Part shown: positions 5,940-15,054 of the stretch, piece after piece
Layout: each line of letters begins with the position of its first letter
How positions within the stretch are numbered: position 1 is the first letter of the stretch
Origin: an uncultured Streptococcus sp.
Lineage (GTDB): Bacteria; Bacillota; Bacilli; Lactobacillales; Streptococcaceae
DNA length: 50,696 bases
Reading direction: 5' to 3'
Assembly (NCBI RefSeq): GCF_938020365.1
Contig: NZ_CALIIB010000150.1
Coordinates: 1-50,696 of the forward strand
The notes under the pieces: generated by a model
The model's input: the letters and a program-made list of their open reading frames with translations, nothing else
Databases searched by the model: none
Told to the model about the DNA's origin: nothing
Translations under genes and position numbers: made by a program

Positions 5940-6167
5940 ATGCAAAATCGCGAACAAATACGCATAATTTTGGACTGGGAGCGTGACAATTGGCGCCTCG
6001 GAAATGTCTACAAGAACAGACTGGCTAAGAAGCCTATCGAAGTCGTCAAAAGTGAGTTGGAAAACCTTAGAAAGTCAGCAGAGGACGTGTCTTTTGAAGT
6101 CGTGCCACGAGGCGGCAAGTTGATCGGTGGGGATAAGATTGTGACGTTTAAAGGAGGTAGCAGATGA
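5940..6167 (+). CDS. Small early protein of unknown function
   Basis: This 75-residue basic protein (MQNREQIRIILDWERDNWRL...) follows AAGGAGG and overlaps the next gene by four bases. It has no recognised domain; the first half is helical and the second half glycine-rich with strands. It probably belongs to the early operon leading into the recombination genes. Confidence 0.6.
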   Translation: MQNREQIRIILDWERDNWRLGNVYKNRLAKKPIEVVKSELENLRKSAEDVSFEVVPRGGKLIGGDKIVTFKGGSR

Positions 6168-6427
6168 GTCTAAAAGATCTTAAAAGACTAGTCCTGTTAC
6201 AAGCCGCTGCAATCGTGCTGTTAGCCATTGCTGGCGCTCAGACGATCGACAAGCAAAACCAGCAAATACGTGAGCTGCAGGAGCAGATTGCCGACAATCG
6301 TGACAGTATCCGAGTGCAGGCTGACACAAATAAACGTCAAGATATCATGATTAACAAGTTTAATCAGATGTATTATGAGTACCAGCATTGGAAAACTACA
6401 GGAGAAACGGATTTTCCGGGAGGATGA
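6164..6427 (+). CDS. Small membrane-anchored coiled-coil protein
   Basis: The 87-residue product has a short basic N-terminus, one membrane segment (about 9-26, LVLLQAAAIVLLAIAGA) and a coiled-coil tail rich in Gln/Glu/Asp (about 30-65). It is coupled to the gene before (ATGA overlap) and lies three bases before another one-helix membrane protein. The pair could form a membrane complex made early in infection; superinfection or envelope roles are guesses. Confidence 0.62.
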   Translation: MSLKDLKRLVLLQAAAIVLLAIAGAQTIDKQNQQIRELQEQIADNRDSIRVQADTNKRQDIMINKFNQMYYEYQHWKTTGETDFPGG

Positions 6428-6430
6428 GAA

Positions 6431-6625
6431 ATGAAAATTGAAATGATGTTAGGGATTGGTTTGCTGATCAGCGTTGGTCTGCTAGTAACAAACATGACAA
6501 TTAGCGCAGCAATTATCAATCGTCTAAAAGAAAAAAACAATTACTACCGTAGCACAAGATATCGCTTAGAAATGTTTGAGCAAGAATTAGCCTTGCGAAA
6601 TAGAAAAATGAAGACTGGAGAATAG
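6431..6625 (+). CDS. Small single-pass membrane protein
   Basis: The 64-residue protein has one membrane helix (about 6-30, MLGIGLLISVGLLVTNMTIS) followed by a basic, helical cytoplasmic-type tail. It follows the coiled-coil membrane protein in the same operon, and its stop codon lies two bases before the next ATG. No family is recognised. Confidence 0.6.
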   Translation: MKIEMMLGIGLLISVGLLVTNMTISAAIINRLKEKNNYYRSTRYRLEMFEQELALRNRKMKTGE

Positions 6626-6627
6626 TG

Positions 6628-7953
6628 ATGGTCACAATCAATAAACTGGAAATCGAAAACGTTAAGCGCGTTAAAGCAGTCAAACTAGAGCCTTCTGCAA
6701 CTGGTTTGACAATCGTCGGTGGAAATAACAACCAAGGCAAAACGAGCGTACTAGACGCGATTGCTTGGGCGTTGGGTGGTAACAAGTACAAACCTAGCCA
6801 AGCGCAACGCGAAGGAAGTACAATCCCGCCTAGCCTTAAAATCACGCTATCAAACGGACTGATTGTAGAACGTAGCGGTAAGAATAGCACGCTCAAAGTC
6901 ATTGACCCAAGCGGGAATAAAGCAGGTCAAAACTTGCTGGATAGCTTTGTGGAAGAGCTGGCCATCAACTTGCCGAAGTTTATGGAGCAGACCAACAAAG
7001 AAAAGGCGAAAACCTTACTACAAATCATCGGAGTCGGTCCGCAGTTAGCTGAACTGGAAATGCAGGAAAAGGCCAAATATGATGAGCGCCACGCAATTGG
7101 TGTGATTGCTGATCAAAAAGAAAAGTTTGCGAAAGAGCAGCCGTACTATCTAGATGCGCCGAAAGAATTAGTTTCTATCGCTGAGCTAATTCAACAACAG
7201 CAGGCTATTCTTGCCAAAAACGGTGAGAATGCCCGTAAGCGCCAGAATTTGGTAGTTATCCAAAATCAACACGACTCAGCAACTGCAGAGGTTGAACGAT
7301 TGGAGCAATTGCTAGCTGATGCCAAAGAAAAAGAAAGTCAGTTAGCTCAAGACTTGGCTATCGCGAATACTGATGCTATGGACCTTCTCGATGAATCAAC
7401 TGAAGAGATTGAAAACAACATCGCAGAGATTGACGAAATCAATCGTAAAGTGCGTGCTAATCTGGACAAGGACAAAGCAGAAGAAGATGCTAAGGGCTAT
7501 CGTGAACAGTACAAAGAGTTAGATAATGTGATTGCAGACATCCGCAAGCAGAAAACAGATTTACTCACGAATGCAGATTTACCGCTGCCAGGCTTATCCG
7601 TGGATGATGGAGAATTGCTTTACCTTGGTCAACGCTGGGACAATATGTCTGGCAGCCAGCAGTTACAAGTGGCCACAGCTATTGTCCGCAAGCTTAAGCC
7701 GGAATGCGGGTTTGTCTTAATCGACAAGTTGGAGCAAATGGATCAGCAGACTTTGCAAGAATTTGGCGCATGGCTCGAACAAGAAGGATTGCAAGCAATT
7801 GCGACTAGAGTATCAACAGGAAATGAATGTAGCATCCTGATTGAAGACGGGTATAGCGTGAAACCGGAAAAATTTGTTTCTGCTGCTCAAAACGGTTTAG
7901 TAAGTGGGGCAGCAAACGCTGCAGCATCGGCTACATGGCAAGGTGGATTTTAA
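6628..7953 (+). CDS. SMC/RecN-like AAA ATPase of the phage recombination module
   Basis: Starting at ATG 6628 (a GTG at 6625 is possible) gives 441 residues. The Walker A is GGNNNQGKTS (31-40) after an SMC-like first strand (KLEIENVKRVKAVKL). A long coiled-coil middle (about 150-310) follows. The ABC-type signature is NMSGSQQLQVA, with a Walker B-like CGFVLIDKLEQMDQQT. The overall shape is that of a short SMC/RecF-type ATPase with a hinge-less coiled coil, as found beside phage annealing proteins. It likely acts on DNA ends during phage recombination or replication. The C-terminus is Ala/Gly-rich and probably flexible. Confidence 0.85.
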   Translation: MVTINKLEIENVKRVKAVKLEPSATGLTIVGGNNNQGKTSVLDAIAWALGGNKYKPSQAQREGSTIPPSLKITLSNGLIVERSGKNSTLKVIDPSGNKAGQNLLDSFVEELAINLPKFMEQTNKEKAKTLLQIIGVGPQLAELEMQEKAKYDERHAIGVIADQKEKFAKEQPYYLDAPKELVSIAELIQQQQAILAKNGENARKRQNLVVIQNQHDSATAEVERLEQLLADAKEKESQLAQDLAIANTDAMDLLDESTEEIENNIAEIDEINRKVRANLDKDKAEEDAKGYREQYKELDNVIADIRKQKTDLLTNADLPLPGLSVDDGELLYLGQRWDNMSGSQQLQVATAIVRKLKPECGFVLIDKLEQMDQQTLQEFGAWLEQEGLQAIATRVSTGNECSILIEDGYSVKPEKFVSAAQNGLVSGAANAAASATWQGGF

Positions 7954-7972
7954 GAAATAAAGGAGAACAATC

Positions 7973-8317
7973 ATGAAGAAAACAGAAAAGATTATCGTAT
8001 TGAGAGATAAGAAAGATGGAGCTTATCTAAAAAATTACAAAAACAATAACGATTCAATGGCTTGCACGTCTAACTGGACAAATGAAATTCGAAAAGCTGC
8101 ATATATGCCGGTAGAATTTTTCTACATTGATGAGGAGCGAAACAATAAATTGGCTGATTTCTTTGGCGCAGAACCGCTTCTTGTAGAAGTAGAGTACACA
8201 ATCAAAAAACTGGATGGTTCTGAACCTGAAGATTTAGCAGATAGAACCGAAAATTCAAAACGTGAGTCATTCAAGAAGTTTCTTGATATGTTAGCGAATG
8301 GACTGGAGGATGACTAA
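7973..8317 (+). CDS. Conserved-type early protein between two ATPases, unknown
   Basis: The 114-residue protein (MKKTEKIIVLRDKKDGAYLKNYKNNN...) follows AAAGGAG and ends two bases before the next gene. A short beta-rich N-terminal part is followed by an acidic helical tail (SEPEDLADRTENSKRESFKKFL). No domain is recognised. Its place between the SMC-like ATPase and the RecA-fold ATPase implies a part in DNA recombination. Confidence 0.65.
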   Translation: MKKTEKIIVLRDKKDGAYLKNYKNNNDSMACTSNWTNEIRKAAYMPVEFFYIDEERNNKLADFFGAEPLLVEVEYTIKKLDGSEPEDLADRTENSKRESFKKFLDMLANGLEDD

Positions 8318-8319
8318 AC

Positions 8320-9450
8320 ATGCAAATCACTAGAGGAAAACGGGCGCGAGCTCAAAAGGTAGTTATCTACGGTCCTGAAGGAATTGGAAAATCTACGTTT
8401 GCTGCTGAATTTCCAAATGCGGTTTTTATCGACACGGAAGGTTCGACAGATAACATGGATGTTGCTCGATTAGACAAGCCGACCAGCTGGACCATGCTAA
8501 ACAACGAGATTGCTTTCGTCAAAGCAAATCCAACCGAGTGCGGGACACTCGTCATTGATACAATCGACTGGGCAGAAGCCTTGGCAGTAGCTGATGTCTG
8601 TGCTCAGCACGGAAAGAAAGGAATCGAAGATTTCGGCTGGGGTAAAGGCTACACTTATGTCCAAGAAGAAATGGGACGATTCTTGAATAGTCTTTCTGAC
8701 TTGGTTGATATGGGAATTAACGTGGTATTGACTGCACACGCTCAGATTAAGAAATTTGAACAACCGGACGAGATGGGTTCTTATGATCGGTACGAGCTGA
8801 AGCTTGGACAAAAGACAGGTTCTAAAACTGCTCCGCTGGTAAAAGAATGGGCAGACATGGTCTTATTCGCCAATTACAAGACTTTAGTCATGACAACCGA
8901 CAATGGCAAGAAAAAAGCGCAGGGCGGCGAGCGCGTGATGTACACTAACCATCGACCAGCTTGGGATGCTAAGAACCGTCATGGATTGACTGATGAAATG
9001 CCGTTCCATTATGCAGGAATTGCTCATATCTTTGCAGGACAACAAGTGCAAGCGCAACAGACACAACCGCAGGCAGTCGCTCCAGCGCCTCAGCAAGCTA
9101 CACCAGCGCCACAGCCAACGCAAACGGAATTGCCAATTGACATGTCACAAGTGGCAGCTAAACCGCAAAATAGCGCCTCTGAGGAGCCACAGGCTCAAGC
9201 TGAACCAACGCAGACAGCACAATATCATGCGAGCTTGCCAACTGGTCTGACCGACCTCATGAAGCAGGAAAACGTGACGGAAGAAGAACTTCAAAAAGTG
9301 GCATACATCCGCGGTCACTTCCCACTAGGGACCCCAATCGAAAACTTCCCTCCTTATTATTGGGATATGATTGTTGCACACTGGCAAGCGACTATGGAAG
9401 TTATTCAAAATCAAGTACGAGCTGAGCCAGAATTGCCCTTCACGGTGTAA
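8320..9450 (+). CDS. RecA-fold AAA ATPase (Sak4-like, AAA_24)
   Basis: The 376-residue protein has Walker A GPEGIGKST (18-26), then VFIDTEGSTDNMD, a Walker B-type TLVIDTIDW and a DMGINVVLTAHAQIKKF strand typical of the AAA_24 family. Sak4 proteins of this family work with phage SSB-like proteins in single-strand annealing recombination. From about residue 240 a long Gln/Pro/Ala-rich linker (about 70 residues) leads to a small C-terminal domain (LMKQENVTEEELQKVAYIRG). It lies directly before a DUF669 gene, the usual partner. Sak4-type function is likely but unproven. Confidence 0.85.
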   Translation: MQITRGKRARAQKVVIYGPEGIGKSTFAAEFPNAVFIDTEGSTDNMDVARLDKPTSWTMLNNEIAFVKANPTECGTLVIDTIDWAEALAVADVCAQHGKKGIEDFGWGKGYTYVQEEMGRFLNSLSDLVDMGINVVLTAHAQIKKFEQPDEMGSYDRYELKLGQKTGSKTAPLVKEWADMVLFANYKTLVMTTDNGKKKAQGGERVMYTNHRPAWDAKNRHGLTDEMPFHYAGIAHIFAGQQVQAQQTQPQAVAPAPQQATPAPQPTQTELPIDMSQVAAKPQNSASEEPQAQAEPTQTAQYHASLPTGLTDLMKQENVTEEELQKVAYIRGHFPLGTPIENFPPYYWDMIVAHWQATMEVIQNQVRAEPELPFTV

Positions 9451-9514
9451 ATTCTGGGAGTTAGAAATCATAGCAAAATATAACAAAAATTTTAGAAACT
9501 AGAGGAAAAACAAT

Positions 9515-10069
9515 ATGACACAACAATACAACAACTTTGATCACGAAATCGGCTGGGAAGATACGATTGAAAAAGACTCAGATTTCGTCTTGTTGCCTGA
9601 CGGATTGTACTATTTTACAGTTGTCGGCATGGAACGTACACGCCACACACCAAATCCACAAAATCCCGGGAAATTACCAGCTTGTAACAAGGCTATCGTC
9701 AGCATCAAGATTGTAGCGAACGAAGGCGAAACCGAACTGCGTCACAATCTATTCTTACACAGCTCGACTGAAGGAATGTTATCTGCTTTCTTTGCTGCTA
9801 TCGGTCAAAAGAAAAAAGGCGAACCGCTTCGCATGAACTGGAATACCATCGTTGGTGCAACTGGAGTATGTAAAGTTGGAACCCGACAATATAACGGAAA
9901 TAATTACAATGAAGTCAAATCCATGCTCTATCCCGAAGATGTAGATTATACAAAAGTATTGAATCAACAACCGGGACAAGTTCAGCAACCATCCTATCAA
10001 CAACCGCAGCAGTCGAATTTTGCGCAACAACCACAAGGGCAAGCTGGATACCAAGCTGGTCAATTTTAG
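9515..10069 (+). CDS. DUF669 protein, probable phage ssDNA-binding protein
   Basis: The 184-residue product matches DUF669: FDHEIGWEDTIEKDSDFVLLPDGLYYFTVVGMER at the start, then a beta-rich core (AIVSIKIVANEGETELRHNLFLHSSTEGMLSAFFAAIG). The C-terminal 45 residues are mainly Gln, Pro and Gly, like the disordered tail of SSB proteins. It sits between the Sak4-like ATPase and the helicase. A 64-bp gap upstream holds its own AGAGGA site. SSB-like behaviour is inferred from context and tail. Confidence 0.85.
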   Translation: MTQQYNNFDHEIGWEDTIEKDSDFVLLPDGLYYFTVVGMERTRHTPNPQNPGKLPACNKAIVSIKIVANEGETELRHNLFLHSSTEGMLSAFFAAIGQKKKGEPLRMNWNTIVGATGVCKVGTRQYNGNNYNEVKSMLYPEDVDYTKVLNQQPGQVQQPSYQQPQQSNFAQQPQGQAGYQAGQF

Positions 10070-10079
10070 GAGGTAAGGC

Positions 10080-11663
10080 ATGCAATTAAGACCTTATCAA
10101 CAGGAAGCACGGGAAGCTGTACAAGCTGAATGGGCTAAAGGTCGCAAGCGCACGCTCTTAGTATTGCCAACGGGATGCGGAAAGACAATCGTCTTCTCCA
10201 AAATCATTGAAGACCAAGTGAAAGAGGGCAAGCGTGTGCTTGTCCTTGCTCATAGGTCAGAGCTTTTGGAACAGGCTAGCGATAAACTTAAGACTGCAAC
10301 AGGTCTTGGTACAGCCTTGGAAAAAGCTGAGAATACCTCTATCGGTTCATGGTATCGGGTTGTAGTAGGATCAGTTCAGACCATGCAGAGAGAGAAACGA
10401 CTTAGTCAATTTCCTCCTGATTGGTTCGATACGATTGTGGTCGACGAAGCCCATCATGCTATCTCAGATGGCTATCAACGTGTACTTGGCTACTTCGAGC
10501 AATCCAACGTCCTCGGGGTAACAGCAACACCAGATCGTGGAGATATGAAGAACCTTGGCTCTTACTTCGACAGCTTAGCTTATGAGTATTCGTTAGTGCA
10601 GGCCATCAAAGAAGGCTACCTATCTAAAATCAAGGCCTTGACAATTCCGCTCAGCTTGGATTTATCGAATGTCAGCATGTCGGCAGGCGATTTCAAGGCG
10701 AGCGATGTCGGAACTGCACTAGATCCTTATCTGGAGCAGATAGCTGACGAAATGGTCAGGCAATGTGCAGACCGCAAGACAGTCGTATTCTTGCCTTTGG
10801 TAAAGACCTCGCAAAAGTTTCGCGACATCCTAAACGCAAAGGGTTTTCGTGCCGCTGAAGTAAATGGAGAGTCCAAGGACCGTGCAGAAATCTTAGAAGA
10901 TTTTGAGAAAGACCGTTACAACGTGCTTTGTAATTCTATGCTTCTCACAGAAGGCTGGGATTGCCCGTCAGTGGATTGTGTAGTTGTGCTAAGACCTACT
11001 AAGGTGCGAGCTTTGTATAGCCAGATGGTCGGGCGTGGTACACGCTTGCATCCTGGTAAAGAAGAGTTGCTCTTGCTAGACTTCCTATGGCACACTGAAC
11101 GCCACGAGTTATGTCGGCCAGCTCACTTGATTTGCGAGACTCCAGAAGTCGCTCAGAAAATGGTTGAGAACATGGAAGAGCAAACTGGTGTCGTGCTTGA
11201 CCTTGAAGATATGGAAGTTAAGGCAACCGAGGACGTCGTCGCACAGCGTGAAGAAGCATTGGCCAAACAATTGGAAGAAATGCGTAAGCGTAAACGCAAA
11301 CTGGTTGATCCATTGCAATTCGAAATGTCTATCCACGCTGAAGACTTGTCGAACTACGTGCCCAATTTCGGATGGGAAATGGCACCTGCTAGCGACAAAC
11401 AAATCAAAGCACTTGAGAAATATGGTATCTTTACTGACGAAATCGGAAACGCAGGCAAGGCTAATCTCTTGCTAGATAGACTACACAAGCGACAATCAGA
11501 AGGCTTGACGACACCAAAGCAGATTCAATTCTTAGAAGGTCGAGGTTTCAAAGATGTTGGCATGTGGCAATTTGACCACGCTAGAAATATGATTGATCGC
11601 ATTGCTGCAAACGGCTGGCGATTGCCAGCAGGCGTTCGACCGGCTGAATATGTACCGGGGTGA
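10080..11663 (+). CDS. SF2 DEAH-box helicase of the phage replication module
   Basis: The 527-residue protein shows the SF2 motifs in order: Q-like RPYQQEA, motif I LPTGCGKT (29-36), motif II DEAH (122-125), motif III GVTATPDR (146-153) and motif VI QMVGRGTR (315-322). A C-terminal region (about 385-527) has a basic segment (EEMRKRKRKLVDP) and repeated KQI...LE small helical motifs that may bind DNA. It would unwind or remodel DNA during phage replication or recombination. The gene follows DUF669 by 10 bp and precedes the methylase by three. Confidence 0.92.
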   Translation: MQLRPYQQEAREAVQAEWAKGRKRTLLVLPTGCGKTIVFSKIIEDQVKEGKRVLVLAHRSELLEQASDKLKTATGLGTALEKAENTSIGSWYRVVVGSVQTMQREKRLSQFPPDWFDTIVVDEAHHAISDGYQRVLGYFEQSNVLGVTATPDRGDMKNLGSYFDSLAYEYSLVQAIKEGYLSKIKALTIPLSLDLSNVSMSAGDFKASDVGTALDPYLEQIADEMVRQCADRKTVVFLPLVKTSQKFRDILNAKGFRAAEVNGESKDRAEILEDFEKDRYNVLCNSMLLTEGWDCPSVDCVVVLRPTKVRALYSQMVGRGTRLHPGKEELLLLDFLWHTERHELCRPAHLICETPEVAQKMVENMEEQTGVVLDLEDMEVKATEDVVAQREEALAKQLEEMRKRKRKLVDPLQFEMSIHAEDLSNYVPNFGWEMAPASDKQIKALEKYGIFTDEIGNAGKANLLLDRLHKRQSEGLTTPKQIQFLEGRGFKDVGMWQFDHARNMIDRIAANGWRLPAGVRPAEYVPG

Positions 11664-11666
11664 TGT

Positions 11667-12458
11667 ATGAAATCTCTTTTACGATATCCAGGTAGCAAGT
11701 GGAATCTTGCTGGTAGGATAGTAGAACTATTACCTGAACACAAAACCTACCTAGAACCCTACTTTGGTAGCGGCGCGGTATTGTTTACTAAGCAACCTAG
11801 CGCGATTGAGACAGTTAACGACCTAAATGATGATGTGGTTAATCTTTTTCAGGTGATACAACAGGAACCTGAAGCGTTGGCTGAAAAAATCTTTCTGACT
11901 CCTTACAGTCGAAAGATTTATGATAATTCTTGGGAGGTTCGACCAGGGAATGAGATTGATAAAGCTCTAAATTTTGTCATACGCTCTGTTATGAGCCACG
12001 GCTTTCGAAATATCGAAAAATCTGGTTGGAAAATGGATGTGAGTGGCAGGGAACGAGCCTATGCAGTCAAGCATTGGAATGATCTGCCGGAATTAGTCCA
12101 AGAAATGACATTGCGATTAAAACAGGTTCAGATTGAATGTCGGCCAGCCGTTGAACTGATAGAGAAATATAGTCGGAAAGATGTCTGCATGTATGTAGAC
12201 CCTCCCTACGTCCTTAGCACAAGGACGAGAAAGCAATATTTGGTAGAAATGAATGACCGTGACCACGAAGAGTTATTAGAAATGTTGAATCAGTCCAAAG
12301 CTAACGTTCTTCTGAGCGGATATGATAGCGATTTGTATAATAAACGCTTGTCAAATTGGGAAAGGGTGGAGTTCTCTGCGACTGCAGAGAAAGGGCTACC
12401 GAGAACAGAAGTTCTTTGGATGAACTATCAGTCAAAGAAGCAATTATTATTATTTTAA
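11667..12458 (+). CDS. D12-class adenine-N6 DNA methyltransferase (Dam-like)
   Basis: The 263-residue enzyme has RYPGSKW at the N-terminus, AdoMet motif LEPYFGSGAV (29-38) and catalytic motif DPPY (178-181), as in Dam/DpnM-type enzymes that methylate the N6 of adenine. A solitary methylase in a phage usually protects phage DNA from host restriction or marks it. Recognition of GATC is possible but cannot be read from the sequence. No companion endonuclease gene is adjacent. Confidence 0.92.
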   Translation: MKSLLRYPGSKWNLAGRIVELLPEHKTYLEPYFGSGAVLFTKQPSAIETVNDLNDDVVNLFQVIQQEPEALAEKIFLTPYSRKIYDNSWEVRPGNEIDKALNFVIRSVMSHGFRNIEKSGWKMDVSGRERAYAVKHWNDLPELVQEMTLRLKQVQIECRPAVELIEKYSRKDVCMYVDPPYVLSTRTRKQYLVEMNDRDHEELLEMLNQSKANVLLSGYDSDLYNKRLSNWERVEFSATAEKGLPRTEVLWMNYQSKKQLLLF

Positions 12459-12469
12459 AGGAGAAAACA

Positions 12470-14737
12470 GTGGCAGAGAATGATTTTAATTTGTTGCCGT
12501 TGCTGGATTATATCAATCCTGCCACGGTAGACTACCAAACTTGGGTCAATATCGGCATGGCCTTAAAACACGAAGGATACACGGCGTCTGACTGGGACAA
12601 CTGGTCGCAAAATGATAGCCGATACAAAAAATTCGAATGCTTCAAGAAATGGGATACCTTCAACGAGGAAGCAGGAACTATCGTGACGGGTGCGACTATT
12701 ACCCAACTTGCTAAAGAAAACGGCTGGGTGTCGCAATCTGGCTATGATAGTGAGAATGCTCATGAATTGGACTGGAACGATACCATCGACCGAGACTATC
12801 GGGTCATTGATAAGAATTGGATAGAAGGTAAGGAAATCCACGAGCCGACAATTTGGAATCCAGTACAAGAAATCATCAAATACCTTGAAACACTCTTTGA
12901 GGCTAGCGAAAATGTCGGTTATGTGACCAAGTGCTACCCAAAAACTGACGACGAAACGGGCGAGATTGTCAAATGGTTGCCAACAAAGGGAGCTTATGAC
13001 CGTACTGCTGGTCAATTGATTGAAGCTCTCAGCAAATGTAACGGTGACATTGGTGCGGTTCTGGGAGATTATCACGAAGAAGCTGGCGCATGGGTGCGAT
13101 TCAATCCCATGGATGGAAAAGGCGCTAAAAATGAAAACGTGACAGATTTCAGATATGCCTTGGTCGAATCTGACAGCATGCCGATTGACAAGCAGAATGC
13201 CATCTACAAAGAACTTGAATTGCCTATTGCAGCCTTAGTACACAGTGGAAATAAATCACTGCATGCCATCGTCAAAGTAGACGCTGGCAATTACGATGAA
13301 TATCGCAAGCGGGTTGATTATCTTTACAAGGTCTGCCAAAAAAACGGCATCGTAGTTGATACCCAAAACCGAAATCCAAGCAGACTTTCGCGTATGCCGG
13401 GTTTCATCCGAAACGGCCAGAAGCAATTCTTAGTAGATACGAATATTGGTAAGGCTGACTGGGACGAATGGTATCAATACATCGAAGATTTGAACGATGA
13501 TTTGCCTGATCCTGAAGGGTTAGCAGACAGCTGGGATAACTTGCCAGAATTGGCTCCTGAGTTGATAAAAGGTGTTCTGCGTCAAGGCCACAAGATGCTG
13601 ATTGCTGGTCCTTCTAAAGCTGGAAAGTCATTTGCTTTGATTGAGATGTCGATTGCGATTGCAGAGGGCAAGAAGTGGCTAGGCTGGGATTGTACGCAGG
13701 GGCGTGTCCTCTATGTCAATTTGGAACTAGACCGTCCGTCTGCCTTGCATCGCTTTCGTGATGTCTATCAAGCCATGGGATTACCACCACAGAATATCCA
13801 GAATATCGATATTTGGAATCTTCGTGGGAAAACCGTGCCAATGGACAAGCTAGCACCTAAGCTCATCCGCAGGGCGCTGAAGAAGAATTACATCGCAGTC
13901 ATCATCGACCCGATTTATAAGGTTCTGACGGGTGACGAGAACAGTGCAGACCAGATGGCACACTTTACCAATCAATTCGACAAAGTAGCGACAGAGCTAG
14001 GGTCTAGTGTTATCTACTGTCACCACCACTCAAAGGGTTCTCAAGGTGGTAAGAAGTCTATGGACCGTGCTAGTGGTTCGGGCGTATTTGCTCGAGATCC
14101 TGACGCACTCATTGACTTAGTAGAGCTGGAAGTTTCAGAAGAATTACTGACTCAAAGGCTGAATCAAGCAGCTTGCGAGGTTTACAAACAAGCTTTGCAA
14201 GAGCGAAACAATGACTATTATCAGCAGAATGTAGGACTAGATGACCTATTGAGTCCTGCACAAATGCGGACGCACTTTGAGAAAGGTATCTCTGACGTGA
14301 TGTCTCGAGCTCCTTATGTAGACAAGCTCGAAGAAGTTCGCAACAAGATCCAGATAGCGACTGCGTGGCGTGTTGAAGGTACACTTCGAGAGTTCGCCAA
14401 GTTCAAGTCAGTCAATATGTGGTTCAGCTATCCAGTACACGCGCTTGATGAAACAGGTGTGCTGGCGGATATTAAGCTGGACGATGATAAGCCAAACTGG
14501 CAAAGAGCTGCTGCTAAGGCTCGTGAAGGTCGAAAATCAATCGAACAAAATTTAGAAGAACGTAATCAAATCCTTGAAGATGCATACAATAAACACAAGG
14601 ACTTTAACCCTGACGCACCAGTTACTAAACAAGATATTGCTGAATTGGCAGGAATAAAAGAGCGAACCGTCGAAAAATATGTTAGAGAACACGAGGGTTT
14701 TATCCTCAAAAACGGCAATGTTATAAAAATAAATTAG
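12470..14737 (+). CDS. Phage primase-helicase fusion (PriCT-2, primase core, RepA-like ATPase)
   Basis: I start at GTG 12470, seven bases after AAAGGAG, giving 755 residues. Residues about 5-90 are a PriCT-2-type domain (TWVNIGMALKHEG...DWDNWSQND...ECFKKWDTF). About 190-330 resemble an archaeo-eukaryotic-type primase core (ALVESDSMPID, LVHSGNKSLHAIVKVD, NPSRLSRMPGFIRN). About 365-530 is a hexameric RepA/AAA_25-type ATPase with Walker A GPSKAGKS (380-387), IIDPIYK and the CHHHSKG strand. The end (LAGIKERTVEKYVREH) is a helix-turn-helix. One protein may thus load, unwind and prime the phage origin, perhaps binding repeats just downstream. Confidence 0.9.
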   Translation: MAENDFNLLPLLDYINPATVDYQTWVNIGMALKHEGYTASDWDNWSQNDSRYKKFECFKKWDTFNEEAGTIVTGATITQLAKENGWVSQSGYDSENAHELDWNDTIDRDYRVIDKNWIEGKEIHEPTIWNPVQEIIKYLETLFEASENVGYVTKCYPKTDDETGEIVKWLPTKGAYDRTAGQLIEALSKCNGDIGAVLGDYHEEAGAWVRFNPMDGKGAKNENVTDFRYALVESDSMPIDKQNAIYKELELPIAALVHSGNKSLHAIVKVDAGNYDEYRKRVDYLYKVCQKNGIVVDTQNRNPSRLSRMPGFIRNGQKQFLVDTNIGKADWDEWYQYIEDLNDDLPDPEGLADSWDNLPELAPELIKGVLRQGHKMLIAGPSKAGKSFALIEMSIAIAEGKKWLGWDCTQGRVLYVNLELDRPSALHRFRDVYQAMGLPPQNIQNIDIWNLRGKTVPMDKLAPKLIRRALKKNYIAVIIDPIYKVLTGDENSADQMAHFTNQFDKVATELGSSVIYCHHHSKGSQGGKKSMDRASGSGVFARDPDALIDLVELEVSEELLTQRLNQAACEVYKQALQERNNDYYQQNVGLDDLLSPAQMRTHFEKGISDVMSRAPYVDKLEEVRNKIQIATAWRVEGTLREFAKFKSVNMWFSYPVHALDETGVLADIKLDDDKPNWQRAAAKAREGRKSIEQNLEERNQILEDAYNKHKDFNPDAPVTKQDIAELAGIKERTVEKYVREHEGFILKNGNVIKIN

Positions 14738-14786
14738 TATTTCTTCAAGAAATGCTCTATACATTTCGCTAAAAAGCACAAGTGAC

Positions 14787-14816
14787 AATAAATCACTTTT
14801 AAACAGTTTTTTAATA
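14787..14816 (+). repeat. 30-bp direct repeat, copy 1
   Basis: Begins AATAAATCACTTTTAAACAG and is identical to 14892-14921, 105 bp further on (about ten helical turns). It may be an iteron-like binding site. Confidence 0.85.
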
Positions 14817-14891
14817 TGCTATAGCATGTTATAACCCTAATATATGTTGTGTAAAAAAAAGTAGTTTTCTGCAATGTATGTATGTTGTGTA

Positions 14892-14921
14892 AATAAATCA
14901 CTTTTAAACAGTTTTTTAATA
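14892..14921 (+). repeat. 30-bp direct repeat, copy 2
   Basis: Perfect second copy of the 30-mer at 14787-14816. It is followed directly by the GC-rich hairpin section. Confidence 0.85.
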
Positions 14922-14987
14922 AAAAAGCGAGCTACAGCACGGGGTATACCCCAAGTATGGGGAGTGTTTTGGATTGACCTGCGCGAA

Positions 14988-15054
14988 AGTCGAAGGCAAG
15001 GAGAGATTGGGCGACTAAGCTACGCCCAAATCATCTCCCTGCCACCTTTCGACT
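14988..15054 (+). ncRNA. Long imperfect hairpin, candidate structured RNA or DNA element
   Basis: A 67-nt segment folds on itself through three stem blocks. AGTCGAA (14988-14994) pairs with TTCGACT (15048-15054). GGCA plus GGAG (14995-15003) pair with CTCC plus TGCC (15035-15043), with one mismatch. TTGGGCG (15007-15013) pairs with CGCCCAA (15023-15029) around a 9-nt loop. There is no T-tract, so it is not a simple terminator. It could be an RNA, a single-strand origin signal, or coincidence in a small coding sequence. Confidence 0.4.
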
